Shown piece after piece: positions 62,305-64,000 of a DNA stretch of 64,000 nt. A model generated the notes under the pieces. That model did no database searches. It had not been told where the DNA came from and saw only the letters and a list, made by a program, of their open reading frames with translations. Position numbers and translations under genes: made by a program. Origin of the DNA: an uncultured Eubacteriales bacterium (lineage in GTDB: Bacteria; Bacillota; Clostridia; Oscillospirales; CAG-272); the NCBI GenBank assembly GCA_934503195.1, contig CAKSVM010000004.1, forward strand, positions 9,695 to 73,694, given 5' to 3'. The number at the start of each line of letters is the position of its first letter. Position 1 is the stretch's first letter.

Positions 62305-63789
62305 ATGAAAAAATTTGTCATTTCTCTCCTGCTGGCCGCCCTTCTCGCGAACAGCGCGGCGTACATATCCTGCGGCGACACAAATCCACAATCGGACGTG
62401 ACCACCGGAAATGTCAGCGAAAGCACCGACGCCGAAACGACTCCTGTCGAAACCGAGCCTCCGCTTGAGGTAAAGGATTTCGAAAACTACACTCTCCGCG
62501 TCCTGACCCGTGACGACGGCGCGACCGCGTGGCGCACCCTCGACCTTGTCGCTGAAACTGAGACCGGAGACGCGATAAACGACGCGGTCTATAAGCGCAA
62601 CACGGCAGTTTTCGACGCCTACAACGTGAATATAGAGCGCGTTATCGTTAACTGGTCAGATGTGGTGAACACCGTCAAGCAGTCAGTTCTCGCCGGAAGC
62701 GACGACTATGATCTTGTCCTGAACATACTGAAAAATCAGGCGAAGCTCTCATCCGAGGACTGCCTTTACGACCTCACGACCGTTCCCGGAATCAATCTCT
62801 CGCACAAATGCTGGGACTCGGTCGGAAACGACTGTATGCAGATCGGCGGAAAGATCTTCTGCGTGATGGGCGACATCAACATCACCGACAACGACGCGAC
62901 CTACTGCACGATGTTCAATAAAAAGATTCACGAACAGCTGACCGCGATCCCCGATCTCTATCAGCTTGTCAGGGACGGCAAGTGGACGATCGACAAGCTT
63001 AAGGAATACTCGGTTCTCGCGACAAGCGACCTTGACGGAAACGGAACTCAGGAATGGGATAAGGATATGTGGGGCGTCATCGACCAGTACGAAATCGGCG
63101 TCGCGCTTCTCCTCGGCTCCGGAATGAAGGTTGTCGACACCGACAAGGACGGATATCTCACCTACAATCTGAACGACGCGAAGATCAACACCGCTTTCGG
63201 AAGAATCTACGACTTCTTCGCCGACCAGACCTTCCAGCTCACGGCCGACAATTCGAAATACTCGTCGGTCAAGGATCTCTGGAACGTCCTCGCCCGCGGA
63301 ACATTCAAGGGCGACCGCTCTCTCTTCTTCATGGGACACATCGGAAATGTCCGACTCATCCGCGACATGGAGACCGACTTCGGCATAATCCCGATTCCCA
63401 AGCTCGACGAGTCGCAGGATATATATTACAGCATGATGCAGTCCGAGAACGCGACGGCGTATTCGATCCCGGTCACCGCGAACGCCGAGCGGAGCGGACT
63501 CATGCTCGAGGCTCTCGCCGAAGGCTCGACCGACACGCTTCTCCCCGCGTACTATGAAACGACCTTAAAGCGCAAAGCGAGCCGCGACAGCGAGTCGTCG
63601 GATATGCTCGACCTGATCTTCGAAAACCGCGTCGTCGACTACTGCAACACCTACACCGAGATCGGAATAAACAACTTTATTCAGGCAAAGCTCAGGGAAT
63701 CATCAAACACCTTCGCGTCATCCGAAGCCTCACAGCGTTCGGTCTTCACCGAGAATATCGACAAGATAAACGCTTCATATAAGAAATAA
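62305..63789 (+). CDS. Solute-binding lipoprotein paired with GH38
   Basis: 494 residues from the ATG at 62305 (AAAGGA upstream). Signal peptide and lipobox AYISC (Cys23), Thr/Glu linker, SBP body with D-G-K-W-T-I-D-K-L and I-P-K-L-D-E-S-Q-D-I-Y. A Ca-site-like D-x-D-G-N-G-T-Q stretch (near residue 247) recurs in several of these SBPs. Divergent from the GH38 gene; probable ligand a manno-oligosaccharide. Terminator follows directly. Confidence 0.9.
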   Translation: MKKFVISLLLAALLANSAAYISCGDTNPQSDVTTGNVSESTDAETTPVETEPPLEVKDFENYTLRVLTRDDGATAWRTLDLVAETETGDAINDAVYKRNTAVFDAYNVNIERVIVNWSDVVNTVKQSVLAGSDDYDLVLNILKNQAKLSSEDCLYDLTTVPGINLSHKCWDSVGNDCMQIGGKIFCVMGDINITDNDATYCTMFNKKIHEQLTAIPDLYQLVRDGKWTIDKLKEYSVLATSDLDGNGTQEWDKDMWGVIDQYEIGVALLLGSGMKVVDTDKDGYLTYNLNDAKINTAFGRIYDFFADQTFQLTADNSKYSSVKDLWNVLARGTFKGDRSLFFMGHIGNVRLIRDMETDFGIIPIPKLDESQDIYYSMMQSENATAYSIPVTANAERSGLMLEALAEGSTDTLLPAYYETTLKRKASRDSESSDMLDLIFENRVVDYCNTYTEIGINNFIQAKLRESSNTFASSEASQRSVFTENIDKINASYKK

Positions 63790-63793
63790 CGTC

Positions 63794-63842
63794 AAAGGGG
63801 TTGTCGCTTTCGCGGCGGCCCCTTTCGCGGTTTTATGTTTTT
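63794..63842 (+). terminator. Terminator of the last SBP gene
   Basis: AAAGGGG and CCCCTTT with inner CGC/GCG pairing, then CGCGGTTTTATGTTTTTT. Confidence 0.8.
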
Positions 63843-63885
63843 TGCGCGGCAGTCCTATCGCGATTCCGTAATATAGAAAAGCGCG

Positions 63886-64000
63886 GCGGCCGAAGGCCGC
63901 AGGCGGGCACGCAGTGACCGTCGGCCTCGCCTTGCGAGGTCGATTGCGCGCGTGAGCGCGCAACCTGCGCTCGCGTCCGGGCGGCTTTGCCGCCCGGACG
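63886..64000. repeat. GC-rich run of four hairpins at the window end
   Basis: Hairpins: GCGGCC-GAA-GGCCGC (63886-63900), CGGCCTCGC-CTT-GCGAGGTCG (63922-63942), TTGCGCGC-GTGA-GCGCGCAA (63944-63963), and a perfect 12-bp stem with a TTT loop (63974-64000). GCAGG (63899) can pair with CCTGC (63964) to enclose the middle two. No reading frame is convincing; it may be a repeat element or a structured RNA that continues past the window. Confidence 0.6.

Noticed and set aside
63886..64000. tRNA or rRNA cluster
   Set aside because: No cloverleaf, no CCA end and no conserved T-loop; stems are too GC-rich and evenly spaced.

Overview
The window reads as chromosomal DNA of an uncultured, GC-rich member of the Clostridia (Bacillota), most likely an anaerobe living on plant or host glycans. 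This rests on the SufCBDSU operon headed by an Rrf2 regulator, the very regular sigma-A promoters (TTGACA/TATAAT, 17-bp spacer), the strong GGAGG ribosome sites, the many lipoprotein solute-binding proteins (SBPs) with a Thr/Glu-rich linker after the lipobox, and the many AraC regulators. The taxon is inferred; no rRNA or tRNA gene was seen.

Most of the window is a string of small carbohydrate-use modules. Each has one AraC regulator, usually divergent from the genes it probably controls, together with some of: an SBP, a glycoside hydrolase without a signal peptide, and catabolic enzymes. The modules are: GH106-like + SBP (10.5-15.3 kb); SDR + SBP + glycyl radical enzyme (18.9-24.2 kb); a clan-A-like GH, two SBPs and a complete route to KDPG (aldolase-VOC fusion, KDG kinase, SMP-30 lactonase, SDR, mannonate dehydratase; 30.3-41.8 kb); SBP + GH28-like + six-hairpin GH (41.9-46.8 kb); GH106-like (53.1-57.0 kb); SBP with a split AraC (57.0-59.5 kb); GH38 + SBP (59.6-63.8 kb). 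There are seven intact SBPs and one dead one, yet no sugar permease or importer ATPase gene. The SBPs probably feed shared permeases encoded elsewhere, and the imported oligosaccharides are cut in the cytoplasm.

Other regions: 0-7.2 kb holds a tightly overlapping operon (AraC, membrane protein, two MutS-like ATPases, acetyltransferase) followed by two FAD-oxidoreductase genes that overlap each other. 8.3-8.9 kb holds a MutS2 Smr remnant and a candidate structured RNA with its own promoter. 9.0-10.4 kb and 14.4-18.6 kb are gene graveyards: a dead SBP, a truncated AraC, an ISL3-type transposase relic, and LacI, AbiEi, alpha/beta-hydrolase and LysR fragments. 24.3-30.1 kb has a sigma factor with a very long C-terminal extension and a two-subunit ABC exporter whose 3' end and terminator exist as a second, decayed copy. 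47.7-52.9 kb is the Suf iron-sulfur cluster operon, housekeeping in an anaerobe. The last 120 bases form a GC-rich run of hairpins.
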